Origin: CBDHDN01 sp965261585
GTDB taxonomy: Bacteria; Pseudomonadota; Alphaproteobacteria; UBA6615
DNA length: 64,000 nt
Assembly: GCA_965261585.1 (NCBI GenBank)
Contig: CBDHDN010000058.1
Span: 62,001-126,000, forward strand
Reading direction: 5' to 3'
In this document: in pieces, positions 56,665-64,000 of the stretch
How the letters are laid out: each line of letters starts with the position of its first letter
Position numbering within the stretch: position 1 is the stretch's first letter
Notes under the pieces: model-generated
Database searches by the model: none
The model's input: the letters and a program-made list of their open reading frames with translations, nothing else
What the model was told of the DNA's origin: nothing
Made by a program: the position numbers and the translations under genes

Positions 56665-57651
56665 ATGACAGCAACGAAGCCGCTGGTGATCGTCACCCGC
56701 AAGCTGCCGGACGAGATCGAGGTGCGCCTGAAGGAGCTGTTCGACTCGCGGCTGAACGAAGACGACGTAGCCATGACGCGCGATCAGCTGGCCGAGGCGA
56801 TGCAGACGGCGGCCGTCCTGGTGCCCACCGTCACCGATCGGCTGGACCGCGACCTGCTGGCCCGGGCCGGCGACCAGCTGAAACTGATCGCCAACTTCGG
56901 CACCGGGGTCGACAACATCGACCTCGCCGCGGCGAAGCAGCAGGGCCTGACGATCACCAATACGCCCAGCGTGCTGACCGAGGACACGGCGGACATGGCG
57001 ATGGCGCTGATCCTCGCCGTGCCGCGGCGCCTGGCCGAGGGCGAGCGCGTGCTGCGCGACGGCGCCTGGCCGGGCTGGAGCCCGACATGGATGCTCGGCC
57101 GGCGGATCTGGGGCAAGCGGCTCGGCATCGTCGGCATGGGTCAGATCGGCAGCGCCATCGCGCGGCGGGCGCGGGGTTTCGGCCTCGCCATCCACTATCA
57201 CAACCGGCGGCGCGCCCATCCCGAACTCGAGGCCGGGCTGGAGGCGACCTATTGGGAGTCGCTCGACCAGATGCTGCGGCACGTCGACATCGTCTCCATC
57301 AACTGCCCGCTGACGCCGGCGACCCATCGCCTGCTGTCGCGCGAACGGCTGGGGTTGCTGCGCGAGCACGCCTATCTGGTCAACACCTCGCGCGGCGAGA
57401 TCGTCGACGAAGACGCGCTCGGCGAGCTGTTGGAGGCCGGGGCGATCGCCGGCGCCGGGCTCGACGTCTTCGCGCACGAGCCTGCGGTCAACCCGCGCCT
57501 GTTGAAGCTCGACAACGTCGTCCTGCTGCCGCACATGGGCTCGGCGACGCTCGAGGGCCGCTGCGCCATGGGCGAGAAGGTGGTCGTCAACATCAAGATG
57601 TTCGTTGACGGCCACACCCCTCCCGACCGCGTCCTGGAGACGCTGCTCTAG
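56665..57651 (+). CDS. D-2-hydroxyacid dehydrogenase (glyoxylate/hydroxypyruvate reductase type)
   Basis: A 328-residue NAD(P)-dependent dehydrogenase. The nucleotide fold is GIVGMGQIGSAIARRA near residues 153-168. The catalytic Arg is in VNTSRGEIVDEDAL, and the His is in VLLPHMGSATLEGR near residue 290. The length and pattern resemble GyaR/GhrB-type enzymes, which reduce glyoxylate or hydroxypyruvate. Substrate specificity cannot be read from the sequence. Confidence 0.9.
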   Translation: MTATKPLVIVTRKLPDEIEVRLKELFDSRLNEDDVAMTRDQLAEAMQTAAVLVPTVTDRLDRDLLARAGDQLKLIANFGTGVDNIDLAAAKQQGLTITNTPSVLTEDTADMAMALILAVPRRLAEGERVLRDGAWPGWSPTWMLGRRIWGKRLGIVGMGQIGSAIARRARGFGLAIHYHNRRRAHPELEAGLEATYWESLDQMLRHVDIVSINCPLTPATHRLLSRERLGLLREHAYLVNTSRGEIVDEDALGELLEAGAIAGAGLDVFAHEPAVNPRLLKLDNVVLLPHMGSATLEGRCAMGEKVVVNIKMFVDGHTPPDRVLETLL

Positions 57652-57684
57652 GCGGTGCGCCCATGGACCCAGCCCTACCCACGG

Positions 57685-57763
57685 TGTCATTCGCGGACTT
57701 GATCCGCGAATCCAGGACTACGGGGTGCAGCACTGGATTGCCGGCTCAAGGCCGGCAATGACG
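57685..57763. repeat. Paired inverted-repeat unit, probable dispersed repeat
   Basis: TTCGCGGACTTGATCCGCGAA and TTGCCGGCTCAAGGCCGGCAA are two palindromic units in tandem, framed by TGTCAT and ATGACG. Each folds as an 8- to 9-bp hairpin. Short repeats of this kind occur in many Rhodospirillales-type genomes between convergent genes and may act as terminators. It fills the gap between the dehydrogenase and moeB ends. Confidence 0.65.
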
Positions 57764-57793
57764 GCCTGAGCTGGGTTGAAAGATAGGTCCGGC

Positions 57794-58582
57794 CTACGAG
57801 GCGTGGATCGACAGGTCGGTGATGTCGGGGGTCTCGCCGCACAGCCGGCAGCGCGGGTCGCGCATCAGCTTGATCTTGCGGAACGTCGGGCCGAGGGCGT
57901 CGTAGAGCAGCATGTTGCCGGCCAGGCTGTCACCGATGCCGAGCAACTCCTTCAGGATCTCGGCCGACTGCAGCGAGCCCATGACGCCGCAAAGTGCGCC
58001 CAGGATGCCGGCCTGCTCGCACCGCGGCACCAGGTCCTCGCGCGGCGCTTCGGGGAAGACGCAGCGATAGCACGGCGTCGCGGCATCGCGGCGAAACGTG
58101 AACATCTGGCCCTCGAAGCGCAGCAGTGCCGCCGTGACCAACGGCCGGTCGAGCAGGTAGCAGGCGTCGTTCAGCAGATAGCGTGTCGCGAAGTTGTCGG
58201 AGCCGTCGGCCACCAGGTCGAACGCACCGATGACCTCGGCCGCGTTCGCCGCCGTCAGGCGGGTCTCATAGGGCACGACCCGGACGTCCGGATTGAGCGC
58301 GGCGACGGTGGCCGCCGCGCTCGCCACCTTCGGCTGGCCGACACGGGCGGTCACGTGGACGACCTGGCGCTGCAGGTTCGTCATGTCGACGGTGTCGTCG
58401 TCGACGATGCCGATCGTGCCGATGCCGGCGGCGGCAAGGTAGAGGATCAGCGGCGCGCCCAGGCCGCCGGCGCCGACGACCAGGACGCGCGCGTCCAACA
58501 GCTTCTCCTGCCCCTCCTCGCCGATCTCGTCGAGGATCATGTTGCGGGCGTAGCGGTGGAGTTGCTCTTCGGTCAGTTCCAT
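57794..58582 (-). CDS. moeB: ThiF/MoeB-type adenylyltransferase
   Basis: A 262-residue E1-like enzyme that adenylates the C-terminal glycine of a sulfur-carrier protein such as MoaD or ThiS. The ATP loop is VVGAGGLGAPLILYLA near residue 34, with DDDTVDMTNLQRQ next. Zinc cysteines lie in PCYRCVFPE and DPRCRLCGE. No rhodanese domain is fused. It stops 15 bp before cysK, so sulfur-transfer and cysteine genes are clustered. ThiF or MoeB function cannot be separated. Confidence 0.9.
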   Translation of the reverse strand: MELTEEQLHRYARNMILDEIGEEGQEKLLDARVLVVGAGGLGAPLILYLAAAGIGTIGIVDDDTVDMTNLQRQVVHVTARVGQPKVASAAATVAALNPDVRVVPYETRLTAANAAEVIGAFDLVADGSDNFATRYLLNDACYLLDRPLVTAALLRFEGQMFTFRRDAATPCYRCVFPEAPREDLVPRCEQAGILGALCGVMGSLQSAEILKELLGIGDSLAGNMLLYDALGPTFRKIKLMRDPRCRLCGETPDITDLSIHAS

Positions 58583-58596
58583 GGCCGGCCTTCGCT

Positions 58597-59583
58597 CTAG
58601 AGCCCGTCGAACAGCGGTGTCGACAGATAGCGCTCGGCGAACGACGGCAGCACGACAACGATCTGCTTGTCCACCATTTCACGGCGGGCGCCGATCTCCA
58701 GCGCCGCCGCCAGCGCCGCGCCCGACGAGATGCCGCAGGGAATCCCGTCCAGCCGGGCGACGCGGCGGGCAACGGCATAGGCGGTCTCGTTGGCGATCGC
58801 GATGACCTCGTCGATCAGGTCGGCATCGAGCGTGTCGGGAACGAAGCCCGGGCCGATGCCCTGGATCGTATGGGGGCCGGGGTCGCCGCCGGACAGGATC
58901 GCGCTGTCCTCGGGCTCGACGGCGACGAGGTGGATCGACGGCTTGCGTGCCTTGAGGCCGCGGCCGACGCCGGTCAGCGTGCCGCCGGTGCCGACACCGG
59001 AGACGAACACGTCGATGCGGCCGGCGGTGTCCTGCCAGATCTCCTCGCCCGTCGTGCGCTGGTGTGCGTCCGGGTTGGCCCGGTTCTCGAACTGCTGCAG
59101 CATGATCGCGTCGGGTAGTTCCTCCAGTAACGCCTGCGCCCGGTCGATGGAGCCCTGCATGCCATGCTCGGCCGGCGTCAGGACGAGCTCGGCGCCGTGC
59201 AGCAGCAGCATCTTGCGCCGCTCCTCCGACATCGATTCGGGCATTGTCAGGATCAGGCGGTAGCCCTTGGCGGCGCAAACGAAGGCCAGGGCGATGCCGG
59301 TGTTGCCGCTGGTCGGCTCGATGATCACGGTGCCGGCCTTGATGCGGCCGTCGGCTACGGCTGCCTCGATCATCGCCAGGCCGATACGGTCCTTGACCGA
59401 CGACAGCGGATTGAAGAACTCCAGCTTCGCCAGGATCTCGGCGTTGCAGTTGCCCTCAGCCGCCAGCCGGCGCACGCGGACCAGTGGCGTCGCGCCGATC
59501 GTCTCGATGATCGAATCGTAGATGCGGCCGCGGAATTCCGGCTCGCGCTCGTCGTCCCGGCGATGTTCGGGCGCGACGCTCAT
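58597..59583 (-). CDS. cysK: Cysteine synthase A
   Basis: A 328-residue PLP enzyme that makes cysteine from O-acetylserine and sulfide. The PLP lysine is in FFNPLSSVKDRIGLA near residue 65, the substrate loop is PTSGNTGIALAFV near 97, and the phosphate-binding loop is SGVGTGGTLTGVG near 200. ATG at 59583 is the usual start region. It lies just after the Rrf2 regulator gene and upstream of moeB. Confidence 0.95.
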   Translation of the reverse strand: MSVAPEHRRDDEREPEFRGRIYDSIIETIGATPLVRVRRLAAEGNCNAEILAKLEFFNPLSSVKDRIGLAMIEAAVADGRIKAGTVIIEPTSGNTGIALAFVCAAKGYRLILTMPESMSEERRKMLLLHGAELVLTPAEHGMQGSIDRAQALLEELPDAIMLQQFENRANPDAHQRTTGEEIWQDTAGRIDVFVSGVGTGGTLTGVGRGLKARKPSIHLVAVEPEDSAILSGGDPGPHTIQGIGPGFVPDTLDADLIDEVIAIANETAYAVARRVARLDGIPCGISSGAALAAALEIGARREMVDKQIVVVLPSFAERYLSTPLFDGL

Positions 59584-59585
59584 TA

Positions 59586-60041
59586 CTAGATCGAGTAGTC
59601 CAGCTGACGCGTCGCCTCGCTGCGGAGGCCGGCAGCGCGGGCGCGGGCGCACAGGTCCTGCAGCGTGATGGCGTCCAGTTTCTGCAGGAACTCGTCCTGC
59701 AGCTCGCGCCAGATCGGCCGCACGACCCCGTGGCCGAGGGCTGCGCCGGCGGGCTCGGCCGTCGAGTCGCCCGATCGCTCCATCGCCTGAATGACGCGCA
59801 CGATGTCGCCGAGCGTGATGCGGCGGCGCTCGCGTGCCAGGCGGTAGCCGCCGCGCGGGCCGCGGACGCCGGTCAGGATCTCGGCCCGCACGAGCTGTTG
59901 CAGCACCTGCTCGAGGTAGCGCTTGGGGATGTGCTGGCGGCGCGTGATCTCGCCGCTCTGCACCGGGTCGGAGCCGGCGTTGTAGGCGATGTCGAGGACG
60001 GCTTCGACAGCGAACAGCAGCCTGCGCGACGGGGGCAGCAT
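59586..60041 (-). CDS. Rrf2-family transcriptional regulator, CymR-like
   Basis: A 151-residue Rrf2 regulator. The winged helix is visible (EITRRQHIPKRYLEQVLQQLVRAEILTGVRGPRGGYRLARE). Only one cysteine is present (LQDLCARARAAG), so it cannot bind an Fe-S cluster as IscR does. In Bacillus the Rrf2 protein CymR works with CysK to sense cysteine. Being two bases upstream of cysK, it probably controls cysteine synthesis. Confidence 0.9.
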   Translation of the reverse strand: MLPPSRRLLFAVEAVLDIAYNAGSDPVQSGEITRRQHIPKRYLEQVLQQLVRAEILTGVRGPRGGYRLARERRRITLGDIVRVIQAMERSGDSTAEPAGAALGHGVVRPIWRELQDEFLQKLDAITLQDLCARARAAGLRSEATRQLDYSI

Positions 60042-60054
60042 GGCGGCGCCGCCG

Positions 60055-60510
60055 CTAGGCGCCGGTTCCGGTCGAGCCGAAGCCGCCGGCGCCGCGGCTG
60101 CTCTGGCGCAGTGCGGCGACCTCGTACCAGACGGCGCGGGCCAGCGGCGCGATGACCAGCTGGGCGATGCGCAGGCCGCGGCTGACGGTGAACGCCTCGG
60201 CGCCGTGGTTGATCAGGATCACGCCGACCTCGCCGCGATAGTCGGCGTCGATCGTGCCGGGGCTGTTGAGCACGGTGATCCCGTGCGTCAGCGCCAGGCC
60301 GGAGCGGGGCCGCACCTGGGCCTCGTAGCCCGCCGGCAGCGCGATCGCGATGCCGGTCGGGACGAGCGCGCGGGCCCCGGGCTCCACGACGACGTCGCCG
60401 TCGACCGCGGCCAGCAGGTCCATGCCGGCGGCGGCGGCGGTCGCATAGGCCGGCAGATCGAGCGTCGCGCCATGGGGCAGGCGATTGATGTCGACGGTGA
60501 CGGCGGTCAT
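60055..60510 (-). CDS. dut: Deoxyuridine 5'-triphosphate nucleotidohydrolase
   Basis: A 151-residue trimeric dUTPase that hydrolyses dUTP to dUMP. All five family motifs are visible: AYATAAAAGMDL, RPRSGLALTHGI, NSPGTIDADYRGEV, RGLRIAQLVI and the C-terminal RGAGGFGSTG. ATG at 60510 overlaps the coaBC stop by four bases, so the two are translated together, as in many proteobacteria. Confidence 0.96.
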   Translation of the reverse strand: MTAVTVDINRLPHGATLDLPAYATAAAAGMDLLAAVDGDVVVEPGARALVPTGIAIALPAGYEAQVRPRSGLALTHGITVLNSPGTIDADYRGEVGVILINHGAEAFTVSRGLRIAQLVIAPLARAVWYEVAALRQSSRGAGGFGSTGTGA

Positions 60511-61733
60511 GGCGACGCCGGCTCGCCGGCGTCGGCCGCGAGCGCCTGGACGATGCGTTCCGCCAGGCGGTCGGCCACGTCCTCCTTCGTCATGCGCGGC
60601 CAAGAGGCGACGTCGTCGCCGGTGATCAGATGCACGGTGTTGTGGGTGCCGCCGAACGTCCCGGCCGCGGCCGAGACGTCGTTGGCGACGATCCAGTCGC
60701 AGCCCTTGGCCTGCAGCTTCGTTCGCGCCTGGGCCACCACGTTCTGTGTCTCGGCGGCGAAGCCGATGACCAGCCGCGGGCGTTTGTTGTCGCGCGCGCT
60801 CAGGGTGGCGAGAATGTCCGGATTGGCCGCGAAGGCGAGGGCCGGCGGCGCGCCCTTGGCCTGCTTCTTGAGCTTCTGGGCGGCCGGCTTGGCGACTCGC
60901 CAGTCGGCAACCGCGGCGGCGCAGACGGCGACGTCCGCCGGCAGCGCCGACTGGCAGGCGGCCAGCATGTCCGTTGCCGTCTCTATGCGGTGCACCGCCA
61001 CGCCGGGCGGGTCGGCAAGCGATGTCGGGCCGGACACCAGCGTCGTCTCGGCACCCAGGCGTGCCAGGGCCTGGGCAATGGCGTGACCCTGCCGGCCCGA
61101 GGAGCGGTTGGCGATAAAGCGCACGGGGTCGATCGGCTCATGCGTCGGGCCGCTGGTGACGAGGGCCCGGCGGCCGCTCAGCGGCGCTCGGTCAGCGAAA
61201 TAGGCGGCGACCGCGGCGGCGATCGCCGGCGGCTCCGCCATGCGGCCGAAGCCATATTCGCCGCAGGCCATGTCGCCCTCATCGGGGCCGACGAACAGCA
61301 CGCCGCGGGCCTGGAGCTGCGCCAGGTTTGCCCGGGTCGCCGCGTGCTCCCACATGCGCACGTTCATCGCCGGCGCCAGCAGCACGGCCTTGTCCGTTGC
61401 CAACAGCGCCGTCGACGCCAGATCGTCGGCCTGGCCGTTGGCCAGCTTGGCCATGACGTCCGCCGTGGCCGGCGCGACGACGACCAAATCGGCGTCGCGG
61501 CTCAACTGGATGTGGCCGATCTCGGCCTCCGCGATCAGCGAGAACAGGTCGGTGTAGACCTTGTCCTCGGACAGCGAGGCAAGCGTCAGCGGGGTCACGA
61601 ACTCGGCGCCGGCGCGTGTCAGGATGCAGCGGACGGCCAGGCCGTGCTGGCGCAGCCGGCGGACCAGCTCGCCGCTCTTGTAGGCGGCGATCCCGCCGGT
61701 GACAATCAGAAGAACACGCTTTCCATGCAACAC
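60507..61733 (-). CDS. coaBC: Bifunctional phosphopantothenoylcysteine decarboxylase/phosphopantothenate-cysteine ligase
   Basis: A 408-residue enzyme of coenzyme A synthesis. The CoaC flavin domain includes LLIVTGGIAAYK, the catalytic His in AEIGHIQLSRDADL, and LAPAMNVRMWEH. The CoaB domain starts near residue 188 with RRALVTSGPTHEPIDPVRFIANRSSG and includes CAAAVADWRV and RLVIGFAAET. GTG at 61733 is the start. It is followed by dut and lies just after ubiB. Confidence 0.95.
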   Translation of the reverse strand: MLHGKRVLLIVTGGIAAYKSGELVRRLRQHGLAVRCILTRAGAEFVTPLTLASLSEDKVYTDLFSLIAEAEIGHIQLSRDADLVVVAPATADVMAKLANGQADDLASTALLATDKAVLLAPAMNVRMWEHAATRANLAQLQARGVLFVGPDEGDMACGEYGFGRMAEPPAIAAAVAAYFADRAPLSGRRALVTSGPTHEPIDPVRFIANRSSGRQGHAIAQALARLGAETTLVSGPTSLADPPGVAVHRIETATDMLAACQSALPADVAVCAAAVADWRVAKPAAQKLKKQAKGAPPALAFAANPDILATLSARDNKRPRLVIGFAAETQNVVAQARTKLQAKGCDWIVANDVSAAAGTFGGTHNTVHLITGDDVASWPRMTKEDVADRLAERIVQALAADAGEPASP

Positions 61734-61794
61734 GGGTGGGGTTTCCGCGATTGTACGTGGGAGTCCTGTACTTAAACCTAGCCCGTCTGGGCGA

Positions 61795-63363
61795 TCACAA
61801 CAACAGGGCGATGACGACGCCGGCGCCGAGCACCGCGACGGCGAGCCACAGCGGCCAGACCCTCGGCCGGGCGCGCTCCGCGTTTGCGCCAGGGTTTACG
61901 CCCGGGTTCGCACGCGGCTCCGCGTTGGCGAGACGCTCTGCCACACGTTGCACGTCGGCGATGGCGCGCGGCATCTTGGCAAGCGCCTCCAGCGCATCGA
62001 CGACCATGTCGCGGACCCGGGCCTCGGGGCCCCGGTTCTCGCGCATCCAGTCCTCGATCAGCGGCTGGGCCAGCAGCCACATGTTGGCGTCGGGCGCCAG
62101 ATGCCGGCCGACGCCCTCGGCGATCAGTATGGTCTTCTGCAGCAGCAGCAGCTGGGGCTGGGTCTCCATTTCGAACTGTTCGGTCACCTGAAACAGCTGG
62201 GCGAGCAGCCGGGCGATCGAGATGTCGCCCGCCGAGCGGCCCAGGATCGGCTCGGTGAACGAGCGCAGCGCTTGGGTGAACGTGTCCAGCCGCTTGTCGG
62301 CGGGGACGTAGCCGGCCTGGAAATGGACCTGGGCGACGCGTTTGTAGTCACCGGTCAGGATCCCCTGCAGCATGTCGGCCAAATAGATCCGCGTCTTGCG
62401 GTCAAGGCGCCCCATGATGCCGAAGTCGATCGCGATCAGCTCGCCGTCGTCGCCGACGAAGACGTTGCCGGGATGCATGTCGGCGTGGAAGAAGCCGTCG
62501 CGGAAGCCCTGCTTGAAAAAGGCCGTGGCGGCATTGCGCACGATCTCTTCCAGGTCGTGGCCGGCGGCCACCAGCGCGTCGACGTCGTGGATCGGAATGC
62601 CCTCGACACGCTCCAGCGTCAGGACGCGCTGGGCCGTGCGCGTCCAGTCGATGGCCGGCACGCGAAACGTCGGGTCGCCGGCGAAGTTCTCGGCCAGCTC
62701 GGCCGCCGCCGCCGCCTCCAGCCGCAGGTCCATCTCGATGCGCACGGAATCGGCGAAGGTCTCGACCGATGCCAGGGGCCGCAGCCGGCGCAGGCGCGGC
62801 TGGGTGCGCTCGACCTGGATGGCCAGCCAACGGAGCAGCGCGAGGTCACGCTCGAACGCTTGCTCGACGCCCGGCCGCAGGATCTTGACCGCGACCCGCT
62901 CGCCCGGCGCGTCGCCCTCGGGGTGCGTCACGGCGAAGTGGACTTGAGCGATCGAGGCCGCGGCGACCGGTTCGTCTTCGAACTCGGCGAACAGCGCGTC
63001 GATCGGCCGGCCGAGCTCGGCCTCCACGGTCGCGCGCGCCCGGTCGGTGGGGAACGGCGGCAGGCGGTCCTGCAGGGCGGACAGGTCCGCCGTCATGGTC
63101 TCGCCAAACAAATCGGAGCGGGTGCTGAGTGCCTGGCCAAGCTTGATGAAGCTGGGACCAAGCGCCTCCAGCGCCAGGGCAAGGCGCTGACCCGGCCGCA
63201 AATGGCGCACCCGGCGCATCGTGCGGAAGCCCGACAGGGCCCGGGCGGGCGGCAGCACCCAGCGGCCGGCCGGCGTCCATGTCAGCAGGAACAGCGCGTC
63301 GTGGCGGGCCAGGGTCCGGGCGATCGAAAGCAGGCGCAGAATGTGGCGGGGGGCGCCGAACAT
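61795..63363 (-). CDS. ubiB: Ubiquinone biosynthesis protein UbiB
   Basis: A 522-residue ADCK/ABC1 atypical kinase-like ATPase needed for ubiquinone synthesis at the inner membrane. It has the family's N-terminal KxGQ motif in SFIKLGQALSTRSD near residue 72, AASIAQVHFA, VKILRPGV, DMHPGN and IDFGIMG. The C-terminus ends in a hydrophobic segment (PLWLAVAVLGAGVVIALLL), the usual membrane anchor. It lies between ubiE and coaBC, as in other alphaproteobacteria. Confidence 0.96.
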   Translation of the reverse strand: MFGAPRHILRLLSIARTLARHDALFLLTWTPAGRWVLPPARALSGFRTMRRVRHLRPGQRLALALEALGPSFIKLGQALSTRSDLFGETMTADLSALQDRLPPFPTDRARATVEAELGRPIDALFAEFEDEPVAAASIAQVHFAVTHPEGDAPGERVAVKILRPGVEQAFERDLALLRWLAIQVERTQPRLRRLRPLASVETFADSVRIEMDLRLEAAAAAELAENFAGDPTFRVPAIDWTRTAQRVLTLERVEGIPIHDVDALVAAGHDLEEIVRNAATAFFKQGFRDGFFHADMHPGNVFVGDDGELIAIDFGIMGRLDRKTRIYLADMLQGILTGDYKRVAQVHFQAGYVPADKRLDTFTQALRSFTEPILGRSAGDISIARLLAQLFQVTEQFEMETQPQLLLLQKTILIAEGVGRHLAPDANMWLLAQPLIEDWMRENRGPEARVRDMVVDALEALAKMPRAIADVQRVAERLANAEPRANPGVNPGANAERARPRVWPLWLAVAVLGAGVVIALLL

Positions 63364-63423
63364 GGGCGGCGCTATAACACGGGCCGTGTAAACATCATAC
63401 GACGCGCGGCGGGCCCTGCCCGG

Positions 63424-64000
63424 TCAGATTCGCCAAGCCGAATGGAGTGCCGCGATGCCGCCGGAAAGGTTCTGTACCTTGACCTGATCCAGGCCGGCGG
63501 CGGCGATCAGGCGGGCCAAACGAGGCTGCGGCGGAAACCGGCGGATGCTCTCGACGAGATAGCGGTAGGCGGCCTCGTCGCCGGCGACGAGGCGGCCGAG
63601 GCGCGGCAGGACGGCAAAGGAATAGCGGTCGTAGAGGGCGCCGAGGAACGGCACGGCGACGTGGCTAAACTCCAGGCACAGGAAGCGGCCGCCGGGCTTG
63701 AGGACGCGCCGCGCCTCGGCCAGGGCCTGGTCGATGTGGGTGACGTTGCGCAGGCCGAAGGCGATCGTGTAGGCGTCGATTGAGGAATCGGCCAACGGCA
63801 CGGCCTCGGCATCGCCGCACAGCCAGGCCAGCGTTGGCCTGGCGTGGGTCGGCGCGCGGGCAGGGGCGCCGGTGAAGGGGTGGGTGGCGGCGCGGCGGCG
63901 GCCGGCGGCGAGCATCTCCCGATTGACGTCGCAGACGACGACGGACGTGTCAGCGATGGCGCGGCGGCGGGCCCGCCGCAGGACCCGAAAGGCGATATCG
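63424..64000 (-). CDS. ubiE: Ubiquinone/menaquinone methyltransferase UbiE, partial
   Basis: The last 191 residues of a SAM methyltransferase that acts in ubiquinone synthesis. The open frame runs off the window edge. Visible are VVCDVNREMLAAG, GDAEAVPLADSSIDAYTIAFGLRNV, and LKPGGRFLCLEFSHV, followed by YRYLVESIRRFP and the typical ending GGIAALHSAWRI. It precedes ubiB by 60 bp on the minus strand. Confidence 0.94.
   Translation of the reverse strand, partial: DIAFRVLRRARRRAIADTSVVVCDVNREMLAAGRRRAATHPFTGAPARAPTHARPTLAWLCGDAEAVPLADSSIDAYTIAFGLRNVTHIDQALAEARRVLKPGGRFLCLEFSHVAVPFLGALYDRYSFAVLPRLGRLVAGDEAAYRYLVESIRRFPPQPRLARLIAAAGLDQVKVQNLSGGIAALHSAWRI

Overview
The window is high-GC bacterial DNA whose gene order and regulators (MucR, Irr, GlnD, a DUF448/L7Ae protein before infB) point to an alphaproteobacterium, most likely of the Rhodospirillales type. 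Two kinds of DNA alternate: long conserved housekeeping blocks and three accessory stretches with lower GC, insertion sequences or unusual genes.

Housekeeping blocks. 1-8559: 3' end of mutS, a frameshifted MFS transporter, glnD, a DUF2332 gene, murJ, trpS. 19726-43833: nfu, a Bax-like glucosaminidase facing a polysaccharide deacetylase, tsaB-rimI, mucR, an ornithine-lipid acyltransferase pair, then the dense chain miaB-phoH-ybeY-corC-lnt, metK-trmB and rimP-nusA-ylxR-infB-rbfA-truB-rpsO-pnp. 50074-64000: fabA-fabB-fabI divergent from irr, an Irr-box-preceded rubrerythrin/Fe-S/DUF3501 trio, an SH3 protein, a 2-hydroxyacid dehydrogenase, moeB-cysK-rrf2, dut-coaBC, ubiB and the partial ubiE.

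Accessory region A (8560-16990), after trpS. An old minus-strand operon encodes a GHKL-type ATPase, a STAS-like/winged-helix protein, a TRIP13/Pch2-like AAA+ ATPase and an unrecognised protein X. Three of the four genes are split by insertion sequences: IS3 in the ATPase, IS5 in the AAA+ gene, IS630 in X. Two nearly identical IS630 copies lie beyond it. Removing IS3 with one 13-bp repeat, or IS5 with one CTAG, restores the reading frame exactly, so the ancestral genes can be read. This operon is one of the two best candidates for an undescribed system.

Accessory region B (17095-19530): two tandem class III nucleotide cyclases, the upstream one carrying a frameshift.

Accessory region C (44029-49907): a membrane LicD/fukutin-type transferase, a gamma-butyrobetaine-hydroxylase-like oxygenase (frameshifted by a 7-bp duplication), two small proteins, a class I methyltransferase and a methyltransferase resembling the plant/Plasmodium phosphoethanolamine type. 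Together they suggest synthesis and transfer of a methylated amino-alcohol phosphate head group. A roughly 455-bp imperfect inverted duplication joins the two transcription units. This is the second candidate system.

Gene-free stretches above 300 bases: 46708-47285 holds the left arm of that duplication and a hairpin, and 47892-48270 holds most of the right arm. I found no rRNA, tRNA or CRISPR array. Four disrupted reading frames (MFS, cyclase 2, oxygenase, IS3 transposase) may be real decay or, for the single-base cases, assembly error.
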